From positions 1 to 35,281 of the forward strand of contig NZ_URNN01000011.1 in NCBI RefSeq assembly GCF_900549175.1: a stretch of DNA of 35,281 bases. Direction: 5' to 3'. Position 1 is the first letter of the stretch, and every line of letters begins with the position of its first letter. The translations under genes were made by a program, and so were the position numbers. The notes below the pieces were generated by a model. The model saw only the letters and a list, made by a program, of their open reading frames with translations. It searched no databases and was not told the DNA's origin. This DNA is from an uncultured Prevotella sp. (GTDB lineage Bacteria; Bacteroidota; Bacteroidia; Bacteroidales; Bacteroidaceae). Shown here in pieces: positions 16,116 to 24,370 of this stretch.

Positions 16116-18008
16116 TTACCGCAATCTGAATGTTATTGGCAGACTGAAGAATACGGCTACCGGCTTGTCGTCCTGCTTGCCGGGAATCCAGTGCGGCATG
16201 GAATTGACAACGCGGAGAGCCTCCCTGTCAAGCGACGGGTGCACACCTTTTATCACTCTCGCATTGCGTATTGCGCCGTCTTTGCCTACGGTGAATCTCA
16301 CAAGTACACGTCCCTGTATTCCCGCTTCCTGTGCGTCAGCCGGGTAATTGATGTGCTGGCCTAAATACTTGACGAGAGCTGCGTCTCCACCCGGGAACGA
16401 CGGCATCATCTCGGCCATGGCTACCGGCTTGTTATCGTTATTCGCGTGCTTGGCCTCGCTTGATGGCTGTTTGGACTGCTCCGCCGTTTCGTGATGCGTG
16501 GCCGGCGCCGTTTGTACGTCAGACTCCGTCACTTCTGTCTCTTCGGAAGAATTGACGGTGCCGGCAGTCTCCTCTTCCTTCACGGTTGTGGATTCTTTCT
16601 TGTTCCGTTTCTTATTTCTGCCGGTATTGGGAGTTTTCTTCACCACCTCTTCCAAAAGTGGTTCGTCCGACTTGCCGAAACTTACCGGCACGGTGTTGCC
16701 TGTGTATGTTGCAATGAAATTGCCGATGAGAGAGTCTCGGTTGTCATTCAGCTCCATCCTGAAGTCGCCGTCCATATAAGCGTCGGTGTCCATGTCGGTG
16801 AAATGTATGTAGTTGTCTTCACGGTTCACCTCGCCGCAGAGCCTGTGTGTCACCTTCTTGCGGTATCTGGCGGTGAGTGTGGCGAACACCGAGTCGCCTC
16901 TCATTTCGGTAAACAGGAGGGTGGCCGGCGTTTCGTTCACCGTGCCGTTCCACGGGCCTTGCAGCACCTCTTCGTAAGCGACGGATGACGGGAAGAACTT
17001 CTCTTTTATTACCTTGCCCATGTCGGTAAAGAGGTAGAGGGCTATTGATATGGCAACGTAAATGATTATAGACCAGATGCATCCCTTGCGGCAGCCCTTT
17101 CCTCCTCCGCCGCCTCCTCCGCCGCCACCTCCGCCGCCATTAGATGTACCGCCAGTTCTTGTACCGCCAGTTCTTGTGCCGCCAGTTCTTGTGCCGGCAG
17201 TTCTTGTGCCGGCAGAAGATGATGAAGATGACGTTGATGAAGAAGATTTCGATGTTGAAGTGGATGACGGTCCGCTTGTAGTTGTCGCAGGTTTCGGGTC
17301 ATCCACGAAATGTCCGTCTTTCCAACTACCGGTTGTCATCCCCCTTTCGGTGAACTTTTGGCCACGGCATCCATCTTTGGGCATGCCGTTTGGTCCTTCG
17401 TCCCATTCGCCTTCATACCATTTCACGCCGTCATTATAAATCATACCTTTGCCGGTTCGTATACCGTTATGGAAATGTCCTTCAGCAAACAATTCCCCCT
17501 TGTCTGTAAACATCTTTCCATATCCGTGGCCACCGTATTCGTTCCACCGACCTTCATACCGGTAGCCGCTGGGATAGTAAATCGTACCCGAATCTATCGG
17601 TTGGTCGCCGAGGAATGTTCCGTCCCATACCGTTCCGTTGGTCATGGTCACCTTGCGGCGTTCTGGCTTTGGCGGTTCGGCAAAGGCCAGCTCGCCGATG
17701 TTTTTGTCGATGACCTGCCGCAGCTCCTTTATCGTTCCGGCGCTTGTGTTGAGCTGGCGTGACAAGACGATGAAACTGTCCACGGCGGTCTTGAAATCAT
17801 CGGGCATGAAGTCTTTGATATACTCGTCAAGTCTGTCGAGATCTGCATCGTCAATCTTTTTGGCGTTGGTGTTCGCCTGCAAGACGGTACGCACGGCGTT
17901 TACGAACGCCTTTGACGCATCTTCGTCAAGTCGCGTTATGTTGTCGCGGATTTCTGCCACATTCTTTACCCAGTTCCGCGATCTCATCGAAAATATTTGA
18001 TCTGCCAT
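16116..18008 (-). CDS. MORN-repeat / transmembrane / TonB C-terminal domain protein
   Basis: The 630-residue protein is a bitopic mosaic. Residues 1-115 are helical and charged; 125-235 are MORN-like repeats (GTIYYPSGYRYEGRWNEYGG, GKGMIYNDGVKWYEGEWDEG); 240-265 are Ser/Thr-rich; 267-288 are four GTRT(A/G)G repeats; 290-303 are polyglycine. One transmembrane helix spans about 311-328, then a beta-rich domain (345-445), a Lys/Glu-rich linker and a TonB C-terminal domain (about 530-630, GRVLVRFTVGKDGAI and DREALRVVNSMPHWIPG). With no signal peptide, the MORN part should be cytoplasmic and the TonB_C domain periplasmic. It is the last gene of the operon and probably couples the cytoplasmic system to the envelope. 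Confidence 0.82.
   Translation of the reverse strand: MADQIFSMRSRNWVKNVAEIRDNITRLDEDASKAFVNAVRTVLQANTNAKKIDDADLDRLDEYIKDFMPDDFKTAVDSFIVLSRQLNTSAGTIKELRQVIDKNIGELAFAEPPKPERRKVTMTNGTVWDGTFLGDQPIDSGTIYYPSGYRYEGRWNEYGGHGYGKMFTDKGELFAEGHFHNGIRTGKGMIYNDGVKWYEGEWDEGPNGMPKDGCRGQKFTERGMTTGSWKDGHFVDDPKPATTTSGPSSTSTSKSSSSTSSSSSSAGTRTAGTRTGGTRTGGTRTGGTSNGGGGGGGGGGGGGKGCRKGCIWSIIIYVAISIALYLFTDMGKVIKEKFFPSSVAYEEVLQGPWNGTVNETPATLLFTEMRGDSVFATLTARYRKKVTHRLCGEVNREDNYIHFTDMDTDAYMDGDFRMELNDNRDSLIGNFIATYTGNTVPVSFGKSDEPLLEEVVKKTPNTGRNKKRNKKESTTVKEEETAGTVNSSEETEVTESDVQTAPATHHETAEQSKQPSSEAKHANNDNKPVAMAEMMPSFPGGDAALVKYLGQHINYPADAQEAGIQGRVLVRFTVGKDGAIRNARVIKGVHPSLDREALRVVNSMPHWIPGKQDDKPVAVFFSLPITFRLR
17151..17210. 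repeat. 15 bp coding tandem repeat and adjacent polyglycine tract
   Basis: Four copies of the 15 bp unit (G)GCCAGTTCTTGTRCC lie end to end at 17151-17210, encoding GTRT(A/G). A GGC/GGA-rich tract encoding 14 glycines adjoins at about 17099-17140. Both units are multiples of three, so copy-number change would alter linker length without breaking the frame. Confidence 0.85.
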
Positions 18009-18041
18009 ATTTGCTGTGTATGATAAGCTTTTAGAGAAAAA

Positions 18042-18734
18042 TCAATGTTTGCTGACCAGCGACATGGCCTCCTGCCATCCGCCGTGGTCGTAGGCTGCCT
18101 TCACTATTCTGAAACCGTCGCCATATACCGGGTCGGGACTGTCTTCGAGCATCCTCATGAACGCCTTTGCCTCGGCGTTGCCGATGAGGCTGAGCACATA
18201 GTAGCTGCCCATGTTGCAGAATCCCTCGCACAGCGGCGCAACGGGCGAATAGTAGCGGTTGTACTGCCAGATGTGCAGCATCTCGTGGGCGAGCACCTCG
18301 GCAAAGGCCACACGCGACAGGTGACGGAGCACACATATCTCGTAGTCGTTGCCGAAGCGTGTGGCGAAGCCTCTCGTGTTGAGGCTTCCACGCTGTGAGT
18401 ACATGGTGTGCAGGTCGGTCACCTTCAGCCGCCAGTTCTTTATCTCGCCAAGTCCGGCCTTGATATACGCCCTGCGTATGTATGCGACGATGCTTGCGGC
18501 AGCCTCTTTGGTCACGATGTCACCCTTGCATACCGGACAGATGTACGCGCCGTGCGACAACTGCACAGATTGTTCCGGAGAGCAGAATCTGTGGCAGCTC
18601 ACACAGCGCGGTATGGTGTCGGGAGCGTGGCTTGTGCACACTCTGTTACCGTTCCAGTCGCAGTAATATTGACCTGTGAGCGGCTTGCCGCATATCAGGC
18701 AGGTGTCTTTGCCGGCACGTCGTATTATTGCCAT
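18042..18734 (-). CDS. DA1-like metallopeptidase with LIM-like zinc finger
   Basis: The 230-residue protein has an N-terminal LIM-like zinc-binding region (C12xxC15, C25, C33, H36, C44xxC47, C51, C66xxC69). The C-terminal domain has HEMLH at 150-154, CEGFC at 169-173 and PVYGDGFR at 202-209. This order matches, as I recall it, the plant ubiquitin-activated peptidase DA1 (HE(L/M)MHAW, EEGICQ, YGDGFR after a LIM domain). H150, H154 and E170 would bind zinc and E151 would be catalytic. There is no signal peptide, so it acts in the cytoplasm. It starts 2 bp after the Hsp70 gene, implying tight coupling. Its substrate may be another component of this operon, but that is inference. Confidence 0.8.
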   Translation of the reverse strand: MAIIRRAGKDTCLICGKPLTGQYYCDWNGNRVCTSHAPDTIPRCVSCHRFCSPEQSVQLSHGAYICPVCKGDIVTKEAAASIVAYIRRAYIKAGLGEIKNWRLKVTDLHTMYSQRGSLNTRGFATRFGNDYEICVLRHLSRVAFAEVLAHEMLHIWQYNRYYSPVAPLCEGFCNMGSYYVLSLIGNAEAKAFMRMLEDSPDPVYGDGFRIVKAAYDHGGWQEAMSLVSKH

Positions 18735-18736
18735 TG

Positions 18737-20215
18737 TCAGAGTACGATGTCCTGGAACTCGTCTTTCAGTTTCTTCACCTCCGAGTCTGACAGCTGTCGC
18801 TCCGGCTGTATCTCTATCTGGGCCGACGAACCCTCACACTCCATGGCTATGTGCACAATGCCGTCCTTGCCGCGGCTTACACGTGCGGTCACCGGAGTTC
18901 CCTTCGGAACCTGCTTGCCCCATGTAAGCTCTTTCTCGAGAATGAGCACACCTTTCGACACGGGTATGGTTCCCTCGGAGCTGGAGTTCTCGTACACCTG
19001 CACCATGGCACTTGTCTGATTGTCGCTGGCGGTAAGAAATCCTGTCGTTCCGTTGTACACCATCGGGTCGGTGCGCAGCAGTATGTTCGTTATTCCATCT
19101 GTGGTGAGGATGCCGTACGAGCGGGCCGACTTGTCATCGATGACACTGGTGTTGGCCGCATACAGGGCGGCACCTTTGGCCACGGCCAAATCGGGTTCGA
19201 AGCGGTCGAGGCGTATCTTGATGTTGGGGAACTCCTTCATCAGACGCTCTTTCACCATCGGCATGCGCGACGAGCCGCCCACAAGTATTATCTCGTCAAT
19301 TTTCACATCCTCTTTTATCAGGTTTATGGCATGGTGGGTGCATGCGATGGTGCGGTCAAGCAGGTCGGCGGTGAGCTCCTTGAAGCTGCTCTGGCTTATC
19401 TCCACGGTGTGTAGCTTGCCGCCGTAGCGGAAACGCATGGGTGCCTTGGGTTGTGTGGACAGCTGCTTCTTGCAGGCCTCGGCTTCCAGAATCATTGCTC
19501 CGCCTTCTTTCTTGTCCTTGATGTCGGCGTAGGCCACTTCAAAACCCTCGATGGCCAATGCCACGTCGACGATGCGCTCGTCCCAGTCGACACCGCCCAA
19601 GTGGTGGTCGCCGTCGGTTGACAATGTCTCGAGATTGCCGTTGCGCATGCGTATGATGCTCACGTCGAACGTACCTCCTCCGAGGTCGTAAACCATGATG
19701 GTACGTCCCTCAAACGTGTCCTTGCCGTAGCTCAGTGCGGCCGCGGTGGGCTCGTTGAGTAGCCCGATGACTTCCAGACCGGCCACTTCGCCAGCTTGTC
19801 GGGTGAGCACGTGCTCGTCGTTGCCGAAATATGCCGGCACGGTTATCACGGCCTTGTGTATGGGAGCCTTGCCCTCATATTCGCGTGCGAGGTTGGCGTC
19901 ATCCACCAACTTTTTCAGTATCAGAGCCGAAATCTTTACCGGAGATATCTCCTCGTTGCCAATGCTGCGCTTGTAGTTCTTGTTGGACATCTCGCGCTTT
20001 ATGAAGGCCACGGCGCGCATGGGGTCCTGCTTCATCGAGTTTTTTGCGTCCGTGCCGACAATGGGTGTGTCGTATTCATCGTAGAACACCACCGACGGCG
20101 TGGTCTGCAGGTTGCTCTGGTTGTTGATTACTTGTGGTTGCCCGTCGGCCGGGTTGATTATTGCGATACATGAATTGGTCGTACCGAGGTCTATTCCGTA
20201 TATTTCCTGTGCCAT
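18737..20215 (-). CDS. Lidless Hsp70 (DnaK-like) chaperone
   Basis: The 492-residue protein has a full Hsp70 nucleotide-binding domain: IYGIDLGTTNSC (5-16), the VPAYF segment, LNEPTAAALSYG, VYDLGGGTFDVS and the adenosine motif LVGGSSRMP. A beta substrate-binding region follows (SYGILTTDGITNILLRTDP...). It ends at 492 residues, versus about 640 for DnaK, and lacks the C-terminal helical lid. It is therefore a specialised paralogue, not the housekeeping DnaK. It lies 50 bp after the GrpE-like gene and 2 bp before the DA1-like gene. It probably binds or remodels clients of the kinase/phosphatase system. Confidence 0.93.
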   Translation of the reverse strand: MAQEIYGIDLGTTNSCIAIINPADGQPQVINNQSNLQTTPSVVFYDEYDTPIVGTDAKNSMKQDPMRAVAFIKREMSNKNYKRSIGNEEISPVKISALILKKLVDDANLAREYEGKAPIHKAVITVPAYFGNDEHVLTRQAGEVAGLEVIGLLNEPTAAALSYGKDTFEGRTIMVYDLGGGTFDVSIIRMRNGNLETLSTDGDHHLGGVDWDERIVDVALAIEGFEVAYADIKDKKEGGAMILEAEACKKQLSTQPKAPMRFRYGGKLHTVEISQSSFKELTADLLDRTIACTHHAINLIKEDVKIDEIILVGGSSRMPMVKERLMKEFPNIKIRLDRFEPDLAVAKGAALYAANTSVIDDKSARSYGILTTDGITNILLRTDPMVYNGTTGFLTASDNQTSAMVQVYENSSSEGTIPVSKGVLILEKELTWGKQVPKGTPVTARVSRGKDGIVHIAMECEGSSAQIEIQPERQLSDSEVKKLKDEFQDIVL

Positions 20216-20265
20216 TTCTTATATATGAATGTCTGTTCGTTATCGTTTGTTATGTTTCGTCAGTT

Positions 20266-21240
20266 TTATTCGGTTTCTGTTGCCGGGGCGCAATACACCA
20301 TGCGGGCCACGAGTTCGGGCCTGATGACAAATTCGAAGCGCTTGGGCTCGGCGTTGTCGCGCATGAAGTTCTGCAGCTGTACGTCGGTGTTGGCCACGAG
20401 CCACGGCATCGTCCACACATATCCCGGACGTACCGACACTATGTTTCCGTCCTTGGCCGGGTCGTCGGTCACTACCGTTGTGTCGTCAAACTCCTGACAC
20501 TTGGGGTTGAACTCATTCGAACACCCGTCAGCATGTCTGAAACTGCGCACGGCGGAGAACGTCAGTCCCTTGTCGATGAAGTCGCCCAAGGCGGTCAGTT
20601 CGGCGTGCATGGGGTTGGCTTTTTCGCATCCGTCGGTGATGGCCTGCACCTCGTCGGCAATGTGTATTATCTCCATTATCACGTCTTTCTGCGCGCGGTA
20701 GAACACGTCGTTCTGGAATTTGGCTATCGTCTCGTGCTGGTTTCTCACCACCTCCGTCAGCTGCCTGTTCTGTTCTGTCAGCCTCTCGTTCTGCTCCTGC
20801 AGTTCCCCAATTTGCTGCGTGAGTAATGTGTGTATGGCCTTCTGGTTGGCTATGCTCATGCGCAGCGCATTGATGATGCGTTCTGTCTGGCCGAGCACTT
20901 CCGAGTTGTCCACCTTTACAGTTACCGGTGCGGCCTGCTGTTGCCGGTGCGGCTCTTCAGGTGTCACGCCCTCGGGCTCCACCACCGGTTCCGAAGCCGT
21001 CTCACCACATGTTCCGGCCGTCGCTTCCGTTGTCGTATTGACCGGACCGGCGGCGGATTCGTCCGTGGCCGCCTGCCCGTTGTCATGGTCATCACACTGC
21101 GGTTGTTGCGGTCGTACCTCTTCCACCTCAGGCTCCTGCCGTTTTTCCTGGCCTTCATTTTGCTGTGCAGCGTGCTCCTGCCCATCGGTTTCAGGCTGTT
21201 GCTGCCTGTCACTGTCGTATCCGAAAAGTTTCTTGAACAT
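20266..21240 (-). CDS. GrpE-like coiled-coil protein
   Basis: The 324-residue protein starts MFKKLFGYDSD and has a Gln/Glu/Pro-rich disordered segment (about 12-110). A long coiled coil (about 130-178, with QEQNERLTEQNRQLTEVV) is followed by a globular domain (about 178-315). The RAQKDVIMEIIHIADEVQAI stretch and a later VRPGYVW motif recall the helix-then-beta layout of GrpE, the nucleotide-exchange factor for Hsp70. Its place directly before the Hsp70 gene supports that role. Similarity is weak and the C-terminal domain is longer than in GrpE, so the assignment rests partly on context. Confidence 0.6.
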   Translation of the reverse strand: MFKKLFGYDSDRQQQPETDGQEHAAQQNEGQEKRQEPEVEEVRPQQPQCDDHDNGQAATDESAAGPVNTTTEATAGTCGETASEPVVEPEGVTPEEPHRQQQAAPVTVKVDNSEVLGQTERIINALRMSIANQKAIHTLLTQQIGELQEQNERLTEQNRQLTEVVRNQHETIAKFQNDVFYRAQKDVIMEIIHIADEVQAITDGCEKANPMHAELTALGDFIDKGLTFSAVRSFRHADGCSNEFNPKCQEFDDTTVVTDDPAKDGNIVSVRPGYVWTMPWLVANTDVQLQNFMRDNAEPKRFEFVIRPELVARMVYCAPATETE

Positions 21241-21262
21241 AGTGTTGTCTTGTTAAAAGTGA

Positions 21263-22117
21263 TTAGTCTAATACACCGCCGTGCCACGTCTCTTCGTGGT
21301 GGGAGCCGTCGGGATAGTAATGCTCGCACCGGCCGTCGGGACCGTCGGGTGTCATCCGCCCCATCACCATGCCGCCGTCCTGCAGGAACATCACCCCGTT
21401 GGCGTCGGTAAGGGCGCCGTTGCGGAATGTGCCGCAGATGGCGTTGCCGTTGGGCAGGTGAATCATGCCCGTGCCGTTGTGCTTTCCGTTTTTCCACATG
21501 CCGGCATAACGCTTCCCGTCGTTCTGCAGTTCAACACCGATGCCCGAATGGCGGTTTATGCTCCACTCGCCGGCGTAGCGCCCGCGGTCTTCGTTGAATC
21601 CCAGTCCGAAGCCCATTTTCAGGCCCTGCCTCCATTCCCCGGCATAGGTGTTGCCGTTCAGACTTCTCAATATACCGAAGCCCGACCGTATGTCTTCGTC
21701 GTTCTTGTAACCGCAATATTCGCCGTCGTCAGCCGTTTCGAACGACAGTTCGCCCGTGGCCACCGTCTCCTCGTGGTCGTATTCGTCAAGTGGGGCGATG
21801 TCATCGGTATAGCCCAAGGCATAACAGTAGCTGTCAACGATGTAGGCAGCCACCGACGGCCGCAGGAAGAAATTGTCCTGCAACAGCAGCTTGATGTTGT
21901 CTATCTGTGGCATGCGGTCATTTTCGTCCATCAGAGCCAGCAGGCGCTGCGCTATGCGGCACTGGCGGGCGTTGCGCATCACAGGACCGAAGGTGAACTG
22001 CCGGCCCATCATGTCGGCCAGCAGTCCTTCTGCCCTTTGGTCGGAAATTACTTCTATGCCGAACTGGTCTACAATGTCGTGCAGACAGACGTGAAACTCA
22101 CTCGAATTATTCCTCAT
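21263..22117 (-). CDS. MORN-repeat protein
   Basis: The 284-residue protein has a helical N-terminal part (about 1-115, with RQCRIAQRLLALMDENDRMP) and a run of MORN-type repeats (about 130-280): GYKNDEDIRSGFGILRSLNG, YAGEWRQGLKMGFGLGF, YAGEWSINRHSGIGVELQNDG, YAGMWKNGKHNGTGMIHLPNG and others. MORN repeats form beta-sheet scaffolds for protein or lipid binding. The start overlaps the end of the PP2C gene by 11 bp, so translation is coupled. There is no signal peptide. A second protein with MORN repeats is encoded at the end of the same operon, suggesting they share a partner. Confidence 0.85.
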   Translation of the reverse strand: MRNNSSEFHVCLHDIVDQFGIEVISDQRAEGLLADMMGRQFTFGPVMRNARQCRIAQRLLALMDENDRMPQIDNIKLLLQDNFFLRPSVAAYIVDSYCYALGYTDDIAPLDEYDHEETVATGELSFETADDGEYCGYKNDEDIRSGFGILRSLNGNTYAGEWRQGLKMGFGLGFNEDRGRYAGEWSINRHSGIGVELQNDGKRYAGMWKNGKHNGTGMIHLPNGNAICGTFRNGALTDANGVMFLQDGGMVMGRMTPDGPDGRCEHYYPDGSHHEETWHGGVLD

Positions 22118-23552
22118 CTGTATCTGTTACCAGAGTCGGTGCTGACTCTACTATTATCTCTTTTATTTCAAATTCCGCCCCGGCTTCCGTCTCTGTTTCC
22201 GCTTCGGTTTTTGTTTCGGCTTCCGTCTTTGTTTCAGGTATCGGCGGCAGAGAGGCCTTCCATAGGGCGCGCCACTCCTCTTCGTCCTTCATGGCCTTGT
22301 CCCTACGTTCGCCCCATTCCTTTCTCAGAGCCTCGTTGCGGGTGCGGGCCTCGTCGTTGACGGTTGCATACTCGTTGGTTTTCTCCGTCATAAGCCTGGT
22401 CTGTTCCTCCAGCTGCCGGCGCAGTGCCTCCACGTCGTTTTTCTGTTTCAATATGAGCGTCATTTTTGCCTCGGCCTCGGCAAGAGCCTTTTTCGTCTCT
22501 TCGAGCTTTTTGTCGTTGGCCTTCATTTCGGCCTCACGCTTGTCGAACTCAGCTTTCAGCTTTACGCCTTCCTGACGCAGTGCATACATGTCAAGAGCCT
22601 CATCGAGCAGGTCCATATTGATTATGCCCGCCATCGACATGTCGTCGCGGCTGCCCGTGGCGCTCAGCTTGGTGAGGTATTCGCCCAGCTCGTCCACCGT
22701 CTTGTCGCGTCCCTGACGGGCGAAGATGCCGAGCGTCTGGGCGTAGAAGTGCTGCAGTTTGGGCATGGTCACCCACGAGTCGTCGAGCCCGTCGCTGCCC
22801 ATGATGACAGCCATGGGGAACGAGCCTGTGCCGTCGAAGGCATAGCGGAACGAGGGCAGCGGGTTGCTGTTGCAGAGGGATGTTGTCATGTTGAGGAAGC
22901 AGTTGCTGTCCCATGGCACCGGCTCGGTCCATGTGAGGGTGCGGTCGCAAGAGAGCATCTTGCCGTCGCCGATGTGGAAGGCGAACCAATAATAAGGCGT
23001 GCGCATGAAGGCCATCAGCGTGGTGCCGTAGGCCTTGGCAATGCGATTCTGTCCGAGCATGCCCCTCTCGTAGTCGGTGAACGGGTTTTCGCGGGCGTCC
23101 TTTTCTATGGCCTTTATCCATTCGTCGTAGATGGCCTTGAGGAAAGGCATCACCGCCGCGTCCTGCTCGCCATATTGCTGTATCTGCTTCTTGAAGAGGG
23201 CATCCTGCCGCAACAGCTGCATTTCGCTCTCGCTCGGGCTCTTGGGGTCAACGAGCTTGCGCGGACCGGTGGGACGGGCCGTTACCGCGCCCTTCTTTTC
23301 GAAGAAGAGCCGTGTGAAGTGGCTGTCGGCGCTCATGGCTTTAAGGTGTTCCAGGGTGATCCATGCGGCCAGTCGTGACCCCATGTCGCTGCGCACGTAG
23401 GTGTCGCCTCCGTGTCCGTCGCACACTATGGCCACCTGCACGCTGTTGTCATCGCTGTGCCACGACATGGAACTGTCCTGGCACGGTTTGCCCGACTTGA
23501 TGTGGCTGGCACCAAGTCGGGAAACGTTGAATACGGTCAGGTTGTCGTTCAT
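22107..23552 (-). CDS. PP2C-family Ser/Thr phosphatase with coiled-coil tail
   Basis: The 481-residue protein begins with a PP2C domain (about 1-315). It has the metal-binding CDGHGG at 44-49, AFHIGDGKM at 191-199, MGSDGLDD at 251-258 and GSRDDMSMAGI at 300-310, so the catalytic aspartates are present. A long Lys/Glu-rich coiled coil follows (about 325-430), then a Thr/Glu repeat region (438-458) and an acidic tail. It should remove phosphate from proteins phosphorylated by the kinase encoded two genes upstream. It sits 15 bp after the VWA gene, completing the kinase-VWA-PP2C triad known from TerY-P loci. Confidence 0.93.
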   Translation of the reverse strand: MNDNLTVFNVSRLGASHIKSGKPCQDSSMSWHSDDNSVQVAIVCDGHGGDTYVRSDMGSRLAAWITLEHLKAMSADSHFTRLFFEKKGAVTARPTGPRKLVDPKSPSESEMQLLRQDALFKKQIQQYGEQDAAVMPFLKAIYDEWIKAIEKDARENPFTDYERGMLGQNRIAKAYGTTLMAFMRTPYYWFAFHIGDGKMLSCDRTLTWTEPVPWDSNCFLNMTTSLCNSNPLPSFRYAFDGTGSFPMAVIMGSDGLDDSWVTMPKLQHFYAQTLGIFARQGRDKTVDELGEYLTKLSATGSRDDMSMAGIINMDLLDEALDMYALRQEGVKLKAEFDKREAEMKANDKKLEETKKALAEAEAKMTLILKQKNDVEALRRQLEEQTRLMTEKTNEYATVNDEARTRNEALRKEWGERRDKAMKDEEEWRALWKASLPPIPETKTEAETKTEAETETEAGAEFEIKEIIVESAPTLVTDTDEE

Positions 23553-23567
23553 AATTCCTGCCGTTTT

Positions 23568-24332
23568 TTAGAATGTACCCCAGTCATCGGTACCGGCGTT
23601 GGTGCTTTCGTCACCAATGTCCACACCTTCGAATGTGTCGGATGTATTGTCGGTGTCTTTCATCTGGTCTACAAATTCCTCTTGCTTTGTGGCCGGAGCC
23701 TCCTTGCCTACCGATGAGTGTGAGCTGGCTACCTGCGATGCCGTCACGCTGACGAAGCGGATAATCTTCTTGAGCTGTTCGCGGGTGTGCACCGTCAGCA
23801 CGGACTCTTTGTTGCCGGTGAAGTCGGCAAGAATGTCCTTGTTGGCGTCATCACCCACAGCGATGGCCACCTTGATGCCTGCCTTGAACCAGTTGTTGGC
23901 CTTGAGTTTCTCCAGGGCGTGCTTGTAGTCGTCGGTGGGCTCTCCGTCGGAAAGCATGATGATGGCGGGGGCGAACGAGCCTGCGGCCTGCTTCATGAAT
24001 CCGGTGGTCTGCGACAGCTTGGTGTTCAACTCCTTGAGGGCCTCGCCCATGCTGGTGAGTCCGCCGGCCTCGAGGTTCTGCCATGTGAAGTTCTCCGACT
24101 CTATCGGCTCGGGGTACATCCACTCTATGCCGCTGGAGAACTCCAGAACTGCAATCTTTATCTCTGCATCGGCGTTCTTTTCGGATATGTCTGCTATTTC
24201 GGGCAGTGTGTTCTCGATGGCGTCGTTCACCTGTCCAATCTTGTCTCCTTCCATACTGCCTGATGTGTCCACCATGAATATCAGTGTCATCACTCTGCGG
24301 GGTGCAGCTTCTATGTTATCAAATGAGCTCAT
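23568..24332 (-). CDS. TerY-like VWA-domain protein
   Basis: The 254-residue protein is a von Willebrand factor A domain with an intact metal-ion-dependent adhesion site: DTSGS (22-26), T93 in GGLTSMGEAL and D129 in MLSDGEPTDD. The overall sequence (TLIFMVDTSGSMEGDKIGQVNDAIE) is closest to TerY of tellurite-resistance loci. An acidic, Ser/Thr-rich tail (about 200-254) could be phosphorylated. There is no signal peptide, so it is intracellular. TerY proteins often carry a C-terminal zinc ribbon (TerY-C); here that domain appears as a separate protein at the start of the operon. Confidence 0.9.
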   Translation of the reverse strand: MSSFDNIEAAPRRVMTLIFMVDTSGSMEGDKIGQVNDAIENTLPEIADISEKNADAEIKIAVLEFSSGIEWMYPEPIESENFTWQNLEAGGLTSMGEALKELNTKLSQTTGFMKQAAGSFAPAIIMLSDGEPTDDYKHALEKLKANNWFKAGIKVAIAVGDDANKDILADFTGNKESVLTVHTREQLKKIIRFVSVTASQVASSHSSVGKEAPATKQEEFVDQMKDTDNTSDTFEGVDIGDESTNAGTDDWGTF

Positions 24333-24370
24333 AATGTTGTGTTATTTATTATTTAGTATTTATTACTTAA

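Noticed and set aside
18737..20215. Housekeeping DnaK
   Set aside because: It lacks the C-terminal lid, is about 150 residues short, and sits in an accessory operon rather than near dnaJ or a canonical grpE.
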